Positions 12,469 through 23,988 of a stretch of 64,000 bases of DNA are shown piece by piece. The stretch lies in the NCBI GenBank assembly GCA_008694505.1, contig VZDJ01007747.1, forward strand, positions 30,484,574 through 30,548,573. Direction: 5' to 3'. This DNA is from Cyanoderma ruficeps (lineage: Eukaryota; Chordata; Aves; Passeriformes; Timaliidae). Below the pieces are notes generated by a model. The model did not search any database. It saw only the letters and a list, made by a program, of their open reading frames with translations, and was not told the origin of the DNA. Both the position numbers and the translations under genes were made by a program. Each line of letters begins with the position of its first letter. Positions within the stretch are counted from its first letter, which is position 1.

Positions 12469-15400
12469 AATTGTGGGCCTATCTCAAAAGTTTTCATACT
12501 GTGTTAATTACTGGGTTGCAATATTACAAAAGTTTTGTTCCTTTACTGTCAATTTATTTTTTTTAAATAAGAAGCTGTGAAATGACTAATAGTGATGACT
12601 TTTGAAAGCCACTAATATTAAACAACTATTAAGTACATTAATTAACATCTTATTGAGGAGGAGGATCAGCATTACTCTGACATCACAAACTTAATATTGT
12701 TAGAACAGAGACAGTATTTAGCTCATCCTCCAAAACTCCACAGACTTTTCTACCTATGATTCATGGCTTAGCAGTTATAGGGACTATAACATGGTTTTAA
12801 AAGTAATTCTGGGTTCTTTCTGAATATTTAATCAAATACTTCTTTGGTATTTTCCCTCCATTTATCAGACAAGTTATTTTTACAGAGGTTGGCAGGTGAG
12901 TTAAATCTATTATTAAGCAAAAAAGCTACATCCTGGGCTTTCTTGTTAGAAGTGTTTTGTTCTGTGCTTTCTAGTCTTAACTAGCATGTTGTAAGACCAC
13001 CTAGGAAGGACACAATCTTGAAGGATACAAGGATCTGTGAAAAAACACTGTGCTGGAAGTTCAGTTTTTCTTGTAGTCAAAACCACCATATTATATGTCC
13101 TTATGTAGAAATGACAGAACTCTTGAAATAGGTCATGGTGGAAAGGCACAGCAAAGATGTTTGCTATGATGTGATAGGTCATGTGTTGAGGATGATACAT
13201 GCAACTATAGTGGAGCACAGACAGTAGAACAGAATCCCAATACTGAATGGGTAGAGCACCATGTGCATTTCATACCAATATGTTACTCACTGAGGAGCAA
13301 ATGTATGTTTCTGTGTTTCATAAATTCAAAGAGGATGCTTTGTTTTACTGTACCAGTATTTCTGGTACAAAACCACGGTTTGGCAATACAGAAAAAATTA
13401 CAGGGACATTTCACTTTCACAATGAGATGTGAGATTGGAAGAGGTGGTTTAAATGGATACATGGTGACATGGATAAAATCACTCATTTGACACACTAAAT
13501 TGTCAAAATACAGTGATCTGTGGCTCAACTGCAAGGTGGTCTCTAATGTAGTAACAGTTCAGAATAGAACCTGGAAAAGCAAACTTTCTCCTTGTAATTT
13601 GGTGTTCGTGTTTCAAATTATTAGTGCTGGGGGAAAAGGACAGCAGCAAGAATTTTGTTCAAAAGAGAAAGCTACGGAATTTCACACACTGTTAGTGACT
13701 GGAAATGGCAGCAGGAAATAGTGCAAGGATACAAAAAAGGCAGAGGATATCAAGAAAAATTATACTTAAATGAAAAGTTCTGCAAGCAATGAGATGAAAA
13801 TACTGCTCCAAAACTAGAGACCTGAAACTCTGCCATCAATTAAATACAGTAAATATACAGGCCATGTCAGGTAGATTTCAAAACAGGTAACAAAAAGTCA
13901 TGGCTTTAGGTTTGTAACATTTCTAGAGGTAAAACCATGGGAAAAGTCCTGAGCCTGGTTCTGTTCCTGGGAGGTGGAATACACACAGTTGGATGCTGTG
14001 GGAATCCTACTTTCCCTGAGAAAATTGTGTAGCCTACCTTGTGGAGCAGGTGGATACTGGGGAACAGAAACAACTCATCTTGCCATCTTTCTATAGTCTG
14101 CCTCCCTGATATGTAGCAAGACTGAAAAGAAGTTGTGAGGTCTGCCTCCAGCCATCAGTGCTGCTGCACTGCATTTCTGTGGAAAAGTTCTCTACTGAAA
14201 AGTACCTCTGCTCCCAAGGGTTTCCTTTGCCAGACCCTGCTGTTTGATTTGAAAACAGAGCTCAGGTTTTCTCTTCTGATGCAAAACGCTGCAAATAGGT
14301 CAGAGGAATACTTCTGAGAGGGAAGAAAACACAATCTGAAGTTACAAAGGAGCATACAGATAATGCAGGGAGAATATAAGACATGTATGTCTGCTACCTC
14401 CAGCCACTACCACGTTGTATGTAAATATTTCATTTCACAGTTCTCCTGTCCTCTGATAGAACTATATATTCATAAGTGAATCTAATTTACATTCTAAAAT
14501 TAATTTCTATGTTGCAGACTTAGGATGCCATTTCAATTTTGTCGGGTTCCCAGCTTGAGGAAAAGAAAGTGTTTCAAAATATCTTTTCCTTCTTACACAC
14601 TGCCCTTCCTCTACTGCTGTTTAGTTGTAGACTTTACTGGTTTTGCATGCAATCTCAAAATATTGGTCTAGAAGTCTTTAATTTTTTTTTTTTGTTTTAA
14701 CCTATCCAGCACAATTTTAGCATAAGTACTTTTCCAGACAGAGAACAGACACAGTCTACTTGCTTCAATTGCATTTTTAAATCTTCCATGTGAAGGGAAG
14801 CAATCAATTTTGTTTGTTTGTTTTACTCTGCAGAATATTTTAATCACCTGGCAGCCTGTGGAAATTAATCCTTTCTTTGTCATGTAAACTGATATTCAGC
14901 TGCATGAAGGATTTTTACTGGGCCATCATACACCTCATGCATCCTCTGATGTCTGTCCTAAAGGTGCTCAACCTTGCTGTTGGAGTGAGCCCTTTTATGT
15001 TTTCAACAGATGAGGAGAAAATGTGGGCTCTTTTACTCAGTGGGGATTGACCATCTATCAAATAACCAATGAGGTATTCAGAGAAAGCAAAAGAAACAAA
15101 TACCTAACTGTAGTGAAGCTTTGCATGTGTCCCACTTGTTTTTTGTTTGTTTTGACAAATGAGGTGCATTACATGTCATATTTCATACTGTTTTACATTC
15201 CTGAACTCCCTGGAACATTCTAAGCTCTCTTCATGATATATTGCTAGTGAATATAAAAACAAAGGAAGTATTACCTGGCCTTTTATAGAAATTCTTGTAA
15301 GAGATTAAAATGAAAAAGTGAGAGTCTCTTGATGCATTTAAAAATTATTATGTAAATAAAATTCAGTGTCTTGTTTGTTTTTTGTGTCTCCACTGGGTCT

Positions 15401-18400
15401 GCCTTTGCTCCAGAAATTTTTGCACCATTTTGGAAGGTTACCAGCTCACACATAAATAGATTCTCCTTACAGACTGAAGTGGAGAAGGCTTAAATCAAGA
15501 CCTAATCTTTCCAGTGCAGCAAATATGAATTTAAATAAAAGTAGCTCCCAAACAGCACGGAGGAGTAAAGAAATGAGGACTAAAGAACCAATAGAATTAT
15601 GAATCTGTAATAATACGTATTTTTATATGTAAATGACCTCTGTATAAAGAAAAATATTCCCTGGAAAGGAAATAGTGCGATAATGAGAAAGGAAGTGGTG
15701 ATACAGGCATTCATATTGCATAAAGACAGGCATGGGAGAAACAATTTAAATAATAAGAAGAATTCCTTGCCTATTAATTTACGAATACTTCTGCTGAGTT
15801 TAGCAATATTGGAAGTCTCTAAGTCCTGGTGCTCAGTGCACAGAAATCTTCTGTTCATTTAATTAAAAAATGTCAGTGCTTTATGTCTTTCTGGACTGTT
15901 GCACTAATGTTCTTCCAATGTGTGCTGTAAAGACCCCACATGCAACCGATGTAGTTTGGACTGTCTGCTGAGACTGCTCACCCAAGTGTGTGTTTCTGTA
16001 TAGCTGGTCATAAAAAGGCCATCCATCTATCCTTGTCCGATGGCTTCAAAAAATCATTAATAATCATGGACTGTCGATGAGGTAAAGAATACTATTACAT
16101 GGATATGGTCGGTATAGTTATTTTTAAGTGTTTTTTTGACCATGGAAAAAATGGTGCAATCCCGCATGATTCTTCAGGCACCCTAATGCACCCTTCATGA
16201 GTCTCTGTAGTAAGATGGCTTAGCATCACCCTCCTCCCAAACCATAACCCCTGGCAAAATTGAGACTGAACCTAAAATGAGCTTTGCTTAGGCACATGGA
16301 TTTCCCTGTATCAGATTTATACACGGTAGAGATCTGCAGGGAAGAAATTTAAAGACTGTCAGATTGTTAAGAAGAAACTTCTTGGGCTCCTTCATAGTGC
16401 TCCAAGTAAGTAATAGGGCAGAATTGGAAACTGAGTGTGTATCTGTCAGCTTGCCTTATTTATTTAATATATGTTGGTTGGCTTGGTATAACCAGTCTGA
16501 AAAACAAACAAACAAAAATAACATTTTTTGTTCTGTCATTTGTCTTAATAAAAACTTCTGGGCAAAGTAGGAGCTTGCTCTTTGGACTAACAGCACTCTA
16601 GGGCTTAAGTTAGGCTGAAGGGTCCTATAGACATTGGCTTCAGATTTCCCTAGCTTGTTGGTTCTCTCTTGTTTTGTTATTCTCTGGGTTTTTTAAAGCA
16701 GAACTATGAAAAATGCTGTCTTTTTCCAAACTCTCAAGTTGTTTTCCGTGGGCATATGAGCTAGGCTTTCCTGGGACTTTTACTGTTGATTGGCATAAGT
16801 CTCTTGTCAGCAGTGAGCTGCTAATGAACCAACAAGGGATTAGGAGGAAAAGTCTGGAGAAAATCCACATGCTTCATCAGCTGAACTGGAGGAACTCTTC
16901 TGTCAGTCTCTTTATTTTGAGGCTACAGATAAATTTCCTAATCATATTTGTGATAAAGTCAACTTGATACAATGTTCATAGCTAAAATCTGCAGAAAGCC
17001 TGACAGTTTTCCAATAATCTGTAGGAAAAGGGGCAGCAAACTACAGAATGTATTTGTAATTATTAATGATATTTCTAATTATTAAAGATGTGTCTTCTCC
17101 CTTTGCAATCGGGATGAAAATTTTACTACACTGTCTCATGAATTTCTCACCCTCTGTCCATAGCTGTGGCTTCAGAAATGTCAGCATCCACATGCAGTTA
17201 TAATAATATTTCAGAATATTAAGGGGCTGTGTTAAAGCCAGCAACATTTCCTATGAATAAGGTCTAATTTATGAATAAGTGAGGCTAAAATGATTGCTTG
17301 GGTGGATTAACAACTCAATAGTCTCTAAAAGTCAACAGTGACTAAGTATGGCAGCAGTGTTTAAGGACTGGCCTTGAAGGTGACAGCAGATATTTTGCAT
17401 GTGATGAAGAGGTTCCCTTAGAATGTAAGGAGAAGACTGAAATAGTTGGAGTAGTAAGCAAGAAAGATAAATTTTGGGGCAGTGTCCTGAATGGATAAGG
17501 AGGAGCAGGACAGCACTTGACAAAGACAGAAAAGAGAAGGTCACAATAGCTGAGAGCAAACCCATGAAGTCTGCATTAAAGATTTAGTTGCTGAAGAGGG
17601 AAGAAACACTGAATTTTAGAGCTGTTGCCCTGAAGGCATTAAATATACACTAGATTTTTAAGTAGAAAGGGAGAAATGAGTAAAAGGTGATACCCAGTTT
17701 AAAAGACTGCAGGACTGACACGTCCAGGAATCTTTCAATGAAACTACTTGTGTCATGAGTGTTAACTCACAGGCTTACCCCTTGGCAGAATAACACAATC
17801 TCTTAAATGTAGTGGAGGTGTGGGTTGTGTACCAACAGGTCTGATGAACCATGGTGCAATAAGCTGCTGGAGGCCTGTGGCATCCCACAGCTGTGTGTGG
17901 CACTGGGCTCCTTGTGGCCCTGTGTTATTCAGAGAAATCAAATCAAGTATCATAAAACGCCATCACTTGACAAGCTGTGACTATCTCAAAAATCAAAATT
18001 AACCTTCCCACATTAGTTCTTCATTGTGGAAGATGAATAAGAGTTTTACAAATGACAATTGGTAACGCTCCTGTAATTCTATGTGAATTTGAAAGTCTAG
18101 GAATTTTTCTAGTTTGGAAAATGATTCAGTGTGTTTCCTCAAGTGCAAATACTTGAAAAATCATTAAGTTTCTTAGGAGAATATTCCTTGCTAATAAATA
18201 AGTAGCACAAATAAATAGCAAGAAACAGTTGAGCTGCAACTCTGGAATTACAACAGCCAAGTATTTTTCATCTTCAGTTTCCACAGAGAGCTTTAAAATA
18301 CAGTTGTCTGACATTTTTAAGACATTGAAACTCTTTGAAGTTTTTTTTCTTTTTAATGAGGTTTGAGAACCTGTAGCAAAGATGGAGTTACCAGAATGGT

Positions 18401-21400
18401 ATGTGATGAGAAAATTTCTATCTTCTAATGACATCGTTCATGGTCACAGTTAGTGTTACAGTTTACAGAAATATACACTTCCAGATTCAGGGAGGCATAT
18501 TTTCACTGCATGGAAAAGGATAAACTTGAAACATAATTCCATTTTAAGGGTTCCAGAATACCCACATATTATTCAGAAGATTATAAAGAATAAGTGATAT
18601 ACTGACAGATTTTGTGCTGCTTCTGACATTTATAGCAACTCAAAACTGGAGTGATGTTATGATATTATTCAGATGTTCGGGTATACTTTTCGGCTGGAAC
18701 TACATCTCAGTTGGCATGTAAGGACATTTTCTGCCAGTCTTTGAAAGGCCTGCTTATGAGTAATGGTCGTGCGTAATTTTTTCTATTTCAATCAGTTCTG
18801 TAGAAGCCCAGGATTTATGTATTGCCATCTAACTATGCACCCACTGTGAAGAGACAGAACTTCTGCTTCATGACTGTGTCATGCCCTGTCCTGCTCACAG
18901 CATGGGGGACAATTTGGATGAGGTACGACCTCCATGCCAGCCCATGGAATTATTGCTGCCTGCTGCCAGGGGTCTGAACTGCTGCTTTAGGGGCATGTCA
19001 GTAACTAGGGCTTCCTGTGTGGGACAGGGAAGTGGTCTTCTGACATAACATAAGCATCATCACCACTCAACTCTGGCACCTCCTTGCAATGTGACAGCCG
19101 AAAAAAACTGGACACAGTTCAGGATGTAAACTTAGATAAAAGTTGTGAAAAGGTAGAAATAAGGCACTGTGATGTTAAATTGCTGTGATCTTTTTTTACC
19201 TGTGTTTAATCTGGGAAAACTATGCAAGTCATGCTGGCTTAATGCCCATAGGGAAAGTTGCCAAGTGTTGGCCCTTATCAGAATTAACATTTAGAGTGGC
19301 TGAATGCATCATAGCATTTTGTCACTCTTTCTCAGATTTATTAAATAATTACTAAGAAAAAGTATTAAAAGAGACAAGTTTGTATCTTCTTTTCTGGTTT
19401 TCTCAGTGATTTGATGAGCTGGAAGATTTACTAGGTTTTATTTATTTAATTTTTAAAAATAATGTATTGGTTCATTCTCTTAATTTATACTGTTAGTAGT
19501 AAATTTAAGAGCAAGAAAAAGGGACACTACAGTTTAATAACAGCTAGCTGTTAAGTAATAAAGTATTTGAATTTATGATACATCAAGATTTTCTGGCCCC
19601 TTTTCATCTTTGGAAAGAAAGAGTGGGCTTTCCCCTTTTAAGATTGAAAAGCTATGAACTTCTTTTAAATATCTACATGGAATACATATTTTAATGATTT
19701 TTTTGGCTGTTGGAATGTTTATTCAAAGCTGTTCTTATTAAAAATAGGCAAAAATATGCATATTTATCTTTGTTATGAGTTGGAGGACACCACTTATAAA
19801 GCAATCATTAGACTGCTCTGGCTTTACATCATGATTTTTACTGTTAAAAGAAAGTATTATTTAAGTTTTTCCTGGTCAAAATCAAGAAATTGTATCCTCT
19901 ATTAGAGGTTTTGTTCTCAAACTTTATACGTGGCATGGAATTCCCACTGGTATTCCATTTCATGTTTCTCTTGCAGTGCATTGACTTCTGCACCCAGCTC
20001 TGGCAATTAACTCTATCATTAACTCCCCCCACTAATGATAGCCTTTTCAAATCTGGTATTGCTCATATGCAGCCCCCATTGCTTTATCCAAAGCCATCAA
20101 GTTTAGCTCTGATCACTAATCTTTTTTGTTTTAAACAAAATCCAATGGATTTTGATTTCTGCAGGCCAGACTCCCATAAACTATTTTGAGAGGTGGTAAG
20201 GAATATCTGAGGTTAGTGACTGTCCTCCTGGAAGCCATGATGAAAATCTGGGAGTGGCTTCCCAGCATCCAAATGAACATATGAGTGTAAGAAAATGAAG
20301 TGTGTTTTACTGAAACTTCATCTGTAGACTAACATCACTTTTCAGTCTAAATGGATTGGGTCTTTTTTTTAACATTAACATTTCATGATATATAGCATTA
20401 AGCAAACCCAGTTAAGATTAATGGTATCAAGGATCTAAGTCATAGTAAAGCAAATGGAGTCATTGTGTTGTGGTTTGTAGCTCCATCACAAGATGAAAAG
20501 TGACCATTTAGATATGTTCCTAGCTGAAAATACAACCAGTGACTTCAATTTAATGTATTTACTCACACAGTAAAACATAATGCTGCAAAATGCTTTGATG
20601 GAAATGGGACAGCATTTATAATACTTTAAGACTGAAACCTTTAATTTGCAGTTACCAATAAGAAAAACAACCCTTCATGCTCTTGTGTATAAAACACCTA
20701 TGTAGCATGTAATTTATGATTTAATATCTTTCCTCCCATTCCTGTTTCCTATGTTCCTACTCGTACACTTTTTAAAAGCTTAATTCTACAATACATTAAG
20801 GCTTCTGTAGTTAGGCAAGAGAAAAAAAATAGGGTGTCAATGCTTTCAATTGTTAGCTTCCTTCTTCCTGTCATGTTTTGATAGAACTGTATAGGTAAAT
20901 AAAGATCACTTTTGTATTGGTCTTTATGGAGAGCAAAAAATAAAACAACACGCCACATCACTGTTTTTGGCAGGGTACTTGGAGAGAGAAATAATGTCAA
21001 GCAGTTTGTAACCTTACCTGTCATTGAACCAGGTCCATTTTTAAGCAGGTAAGAAGATGAAGATCAGAGAAAGCTCTATGCTGTTTTGTGTTCCTACAGG
21101 AGAAATATTGTAAGGTTTTATTAAAACTTTTTTTTTCTCAAAAGCAATGACTTAATGAGGGAAGGTGTATTAAGCTGCATATTAGATTACCTACAGTTAA
21201 TCAAAAAGAAGGAGAAAAAAGGCATTATTATGGCTGGTTCAGAGCACTTGAGAAACATAAGTTTAGTCACAGGTTTCTTGCAAAAACCTTGCTTTCCCTG
21301 GAGATTATCATTCTTACTGTGCTTTGGCATCTACCTGTAAAACTGTAGCCATCATACTAATTCTTCATTTCTTCTGTATTTCTCTGCTGTGCCTTGGAAG

Positions 21401-22735
21401 AAGAGTCATAATTAGCCATAGGTTTAGTACTCCTACACCTCTGGGAAGTTCTCTTCAGCTGATGCTTGAGGAGGCAGGTCCCTGACACGTGTTTGTCTGG
21501 TCACTGCCAGCCATGTGGTTCCAGTTTGCCTGGCAATGGCACCTGCCAGCTTTGCAGCACTGCCACCATAAGCTCTGCTTTCTGCTTTTTTGCTTTCAGC
21601 CCTAAGTGGAACTGCCACAAAAGTAGCTTTAAAAAAGTCTTTAAAACACTGTTTTAATTTTTAAATTTTCAGCAGACCAATATTACTGAAAGCTATTAAT
21701 TAAAAGGAGTGTGTCCTTTCAGGTATGTCCTTTGGGTATGCTGCACATACCCAAAACACAACTTGTATCCACCTTTTGGGTAAAGGCATACAAGATTGAA
21801 TATTATGTTCCTGATGCTGATAAATTAGTATGTTTTAGTTCCACATTGAAGGAAAGCTGGACCTACTTTTCTTACAGCCATTGCTAAGATGCCTTAGAGG
21901 GAGAAGACATTTAGCCTTGTTTAAAACAAAGATTGAATGAGAGGGAAAAAAAAAAAGGAGGAAGTTTGCACACAATAAAACCAAAGATTCCCAAGGAAAA
22001 GCTGCCTGCAGAACTAAAATGAATTCAATATTTAAGATGGAGTGTTGAAACATAGATTTGCTGACAGAAAAAGTTTAAGCAGCTTCAGGGAGCCCAATCC
22101 TGAGTAAAAATCACAGAATAGTGACATGTGAACACTATGCTCTCAGGCTTTATCTATCCACTGTACAAAAAAAAGGTACCTATAGTCTATCTATTAGTGC
22201 CATTACTCTCCGTTCATTCTACTGTTTTCAGTAATGACAACACCCATTATAATGCAAGTATACCTGGGGGACTTAGAAGTTGCTGCCAGTTCTCACATAA
22301 CACAATGAATTTTTTTTAAATCTTATCTAAGCAAAGAAAGAAAACCGACCTCTTGGCAGTAATTGATTTCAGCCATGAGGGGGACAGTGCTCTACCAGAC
22401 AGGATTAAATTTGTTGCAATTGTTCCTCTGCTCATTTTTTCCTGCAATAGAGGTTTTTTCTGCTGTTTTTCTATTGTAATTTTATTCTTAGATACTAAAT
22501 TTTTAAGGGATTTAAAGAATAAATCCTTAAGGGATACACTGCATGTGACATTGCCAGTACTGCAGACTGTTGCAGATAGGTCAGTGGCTGTTAGTGGTAT
22601 AAGATACCAGTCCAGTCCTGTGGTCAGTATTCCTGTATTTCACTGTTAATGTTTTCCAGGGAAAGTACTTTGTTTAGAAAATATTACTGAAGTGAAAAAC
22701 AATTTAAAAAAAATGATCTTGCTTCTCCTTTTTCT
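12469..22735. other. Non-coding stretch, no gene seen
   Basis: About 10 kb of AT-rich sequence without a supportable gene. Open frames are short and in conflicting registers, for example three overlapping ones at 13247-13534. A 10-bp-arm hairpin at 21731-21755 and several homopolymer runs are the only structure I could see. Slightly GC-richer islands near 18840-19080 and 21430-21620 match nothing I know. Confidence 0.6.
21731..21755. repeat. Inverted repeat, 10-bp arms, 5-nt loop
   Basis: TTTGGGTATG at 21731-21740 is exactly complementary to CATACCCAAA at 21746-21755, with CTGCA between. It is a perfect short hairpin in otherwise plain sequence. Confidence 0.7.
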
Positions 22736-22893
22736 TGCCCCATCCCTGGAAGCGTTCACAGCCAGGTTGGATGGGGCTTTGAACAATCTGGTCTGCTGTA
22801 GGTGTTCCCTTGCCTGTGGTGAGGGGATTGGAACTAGATGATTTTTAAGGTCCCTTCCAAACCAAACCATTCTGTGGTTCAGACTATGATTCT
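22736..22893 (+). mobile_element. CR1 LINE 3' fragment
   Basis: The stretch CCCCATCCCTGGAAGCGTTC, then GGATGGGGCTTTGA, then AACTAGATGATTTTTAAGG and the CCTTCCAAACCAAACCATTC tail are hallmarks of the 3' end of avian CR1 retrotransposons. The terminal ATTCTGTGGTTCAGACTATGATTCT is a decayed form of the CR1 3' octamer repeat. It is heavily 5'-truncated, as most CR1 copies are, and lies about 200 bp upstream of the KCNIP4a CpG island. Confidence 0.9.
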
Positions 22894-23099
22894 TCATCTG
22901 TCTTTTCAATTTTTGTTTTCCAAATAAGCCCACAGAATAAGCCTTAAAGAATTTGAGACAGCTTTTTCTCTTTTTTTTTTTCTATAACTACAACTCCCCC
23001 CAACAAACCAACAACAAAAAAAGGATTCCTAGCTTGCTGTTACATACATATACAATGTTGTGTATTACTTGCCACATGCAACAGGTGGAATGTCATCGT
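22894..23099. other. Low-complexity spacer before the CpG island
   Basis: It contains a pyrimidine run (about 22965-22982) followed by a C/A-rich tract with CAACAAACCAACAAC. It separates the CR1 fragment from the GC-rich promoter. No gene or motif is supported. Confidence 0.55.
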
Positions 23100-23273
23100 A
23101 CCGAGGCAGATGTTTTTACCCGGAGGAACTAACGGAGAACTTGGCAAGTGCCCCACCGACACATCCTCCGGCTGGAGCCAGCTGGGTGTGGCGCGGGGAC
23201 TCGCTGCCTGTCCCCGCACCGCACCCAGGGGCAGCGGTGTCACGCCGAGCCGTGCTCAGCGCCGGGGCAGCTC

Positions 23274-23449
23274 GGTGGAGCTGTCCCCGTGCCCGGCAGG
23301 GCTGTTCCCTGCCCGCTGGAGCTGTCCCCGTGCCCGCCGGGGCTGTCCCCGTGTCCGGCGGGGCTGTCCCCGGCCCGGTGGAGCTGTCCCCGTGTCCGGC
23401 GGGGCTGTCCCCTGCCCGGTGGAGCTGTCCCCGTGTCCCAGTGTCCGGC
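23274..23449 (+). repeat. GC-rich minisatellite, ~20-21 bp unit
   Basis: About eight imperfect units built on GGRGCTGTCCCCGTG plus a variable CCCGGC/CCCGGT end follow each other without spacers. The units alternate between GGAGCTG and GGGGCTG starts. Because it lacks stops in several frames it creates long artificial open frames on both strands. Length polymorphism would be expected, inside a promoter. Confidence 0.85.
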
Positions 23450-23465
23450 GCGCCCCGCTCCCCGC

Positions 23466-23479
23466 GTTGCCCTGGCAAC
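23466..23479. promoter_or_regulatory. RFX X-box palindrome
   Basis: GTTGCCCTGGCAAC matches the RFX-family X-box consensus (GTTRCC, 0-3 nt spacer, GGYAAC) with both half-sites perfect. The symmetry extends one base further each side (C...G). It lies about 0.42 kb upstream of the KCNIP4a start codon inside the CpG island. RFX factors act on ciliary and neuronal promoters. Use here is inference. Confidence 0.65.
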
Positions 23480-23625
23480 GGCTCCGCGCCCGCCGCTGGC
23501 TCCGCCGCCAGCCCGGAGCGGCTCCCCCCGCCGGGACGAGCCGCCGGCAGCGCCGGACTCTCCCGAGGCCCTTTCCCGGGTGATGCCGGGGTGTGTCCCG
23601 CCGGCCGGCCCCCGCTGCCCGCATG

Positions 23626-23695
23626 GCTGTGCCGAGCCGGGCTGTGCCGAGCCGGGCTGTGCCGAGCCGGGCTGTGCCGAGCCGGGCAGTGCCGG
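23626..23695 (+). repeat. 15-bp tandem repeat, four exact units
   Basis: GCTGTGCCGAGCCGG is repeated exactly at 23626, 23641, 23656 and 23671, followed by a degenerate fifth partial unit (GCAGTGCCGG). Exact identity of all four units implies recent expansion or homogenisation. It sits roughly 120-190 bp upstream of the first upstream ORF, in the likely core promoter or 5' leader. Confidence 0.9.
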
Positions 23696-23814
23696 CAGGC
23701 CGGAGCTGATCCGCCCGCCTCTCCTGGCCTCTGCCGGGGTAGCCGGGATGTGCTCTCTGCCGCTCCCCTCCCACTCGCCCCCTTCCCTCGCAGGAGCTTT
23801 CCGCGCCTAGTTTA

Positions 23815-23877
23815 ATGGCTTTGCAAAAAAAGCCAGGCAGAAGAACACTTTCCTCAGTGGCGGTGGTCAGACCATGA
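23815..23877 (+). promoter_or_regulatory. Upstream ORF 1 in the KCNIP4a leader
   Basis: ATG at 23815 opens a 20-codon frame beginning MALQKKPGRR and ending TGA at 23875-23877. If transcription starts upstream of 23815 this ORF would be the first met by scanning ribosomes. Its stop overlaps the ATG of the next mini-ORF as ATGA. It is out of frame with the main start, which lies 11 nt past its stop. Translation is inferred. Confidence 0.45.
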
Positions 23878-23882
23878 CCTAA
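23874..23882 (+). promoter_or_regulatory. Minimal upstream ORF 2 (Met-Thr-stop)
   Basis: ATG ACC TAA forms a two-codon ORF in a good context (ACC before the ATG). It stops only 6 nt before the KCNIP4a ATG at 23889. Such tiny, close uORFs commonly damp translation or depend on reinitiation. Whether it lies in the mature mRNA depends on the transcription start. Confidence 0.45.
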
Positions 23883-23888
23883 CTCACC

Positions 23889-23988
23889 ATGAACTTGGAA
23901 GGGCTTGAAATGATAGCGGTGTTGATCGTGATTGTGCTTTTTGTAAAAGTGTTGGAACAGTTTGGGCTGATTGAAGCAGGTTTAGAAG
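23889..23988 (+). CDS. KCNIP4: KCNIP4 first coding exon, KChIP4a (KIS) isoform
   Basis: The ATG has A at -3 (CACCATGA) and opens 33 codons plus one base, starting MNLEGLEMIAVLIVIVLF and ending with residues GLIEAGLE. I recognise this as the N-terminus of KChIP4a, a neuronal calcium sensor that binds Kv4 channels. In known KChIP4a this segment forms a hydrophobic helix that suppresses fast A-type inactivation and favours intracellular retention. Residues about 9-20 are the hydrophobic stretch. The exon ends GAAG with donor GTAAGG (23989), phase 1, so the next exon should begin by completing an Asp codon. The four EF-hands come from downstream exons outside the window. Residue 21 is Val where I remember Leu in mammals, a conservative change. 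Recognition of the isoform is strong. The start site of the mRNA is not determined. Confidence 0.93.

Larger units (their letters stand above)
23100..23830 (+). promoter_or_regulatory. KCNIP4: CpG-rich promoter of the KCNIP4a transcript
   Basis: Base composition switches abruptly from AT-rich to very GC-rich with dense CpG over about 0.7 kb, ending just before the KCNIP4a first coding exon. There is no TATA box. Sp1-like CCGCCC is present near 23711 and C-rich boxes near 23765-23785. An RFX X-box lies at 23466-23479. The island also contains a ~20-bp minisatellite and a 15-bp tandem repeat. TATA-less CpG islands normally start transcription at dispersed sites, so the exact start site is not visible. 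By position it should drive the KChIP4a-type mRNA. Antisense transcription upstream is possible but not shown. Confidence 0.8.

Noticed and set aside
23060..23815. Long open frames (up to 251 codons +, 172 codons -) across the CpG island
   Set aside because: They exist in several frames on both strands at once and consist of low-complexity Pro/Ala/Gly/Cys/Arg peptide from the tandem repeats. GC-rich DNA lacks stops, so these are shadows.
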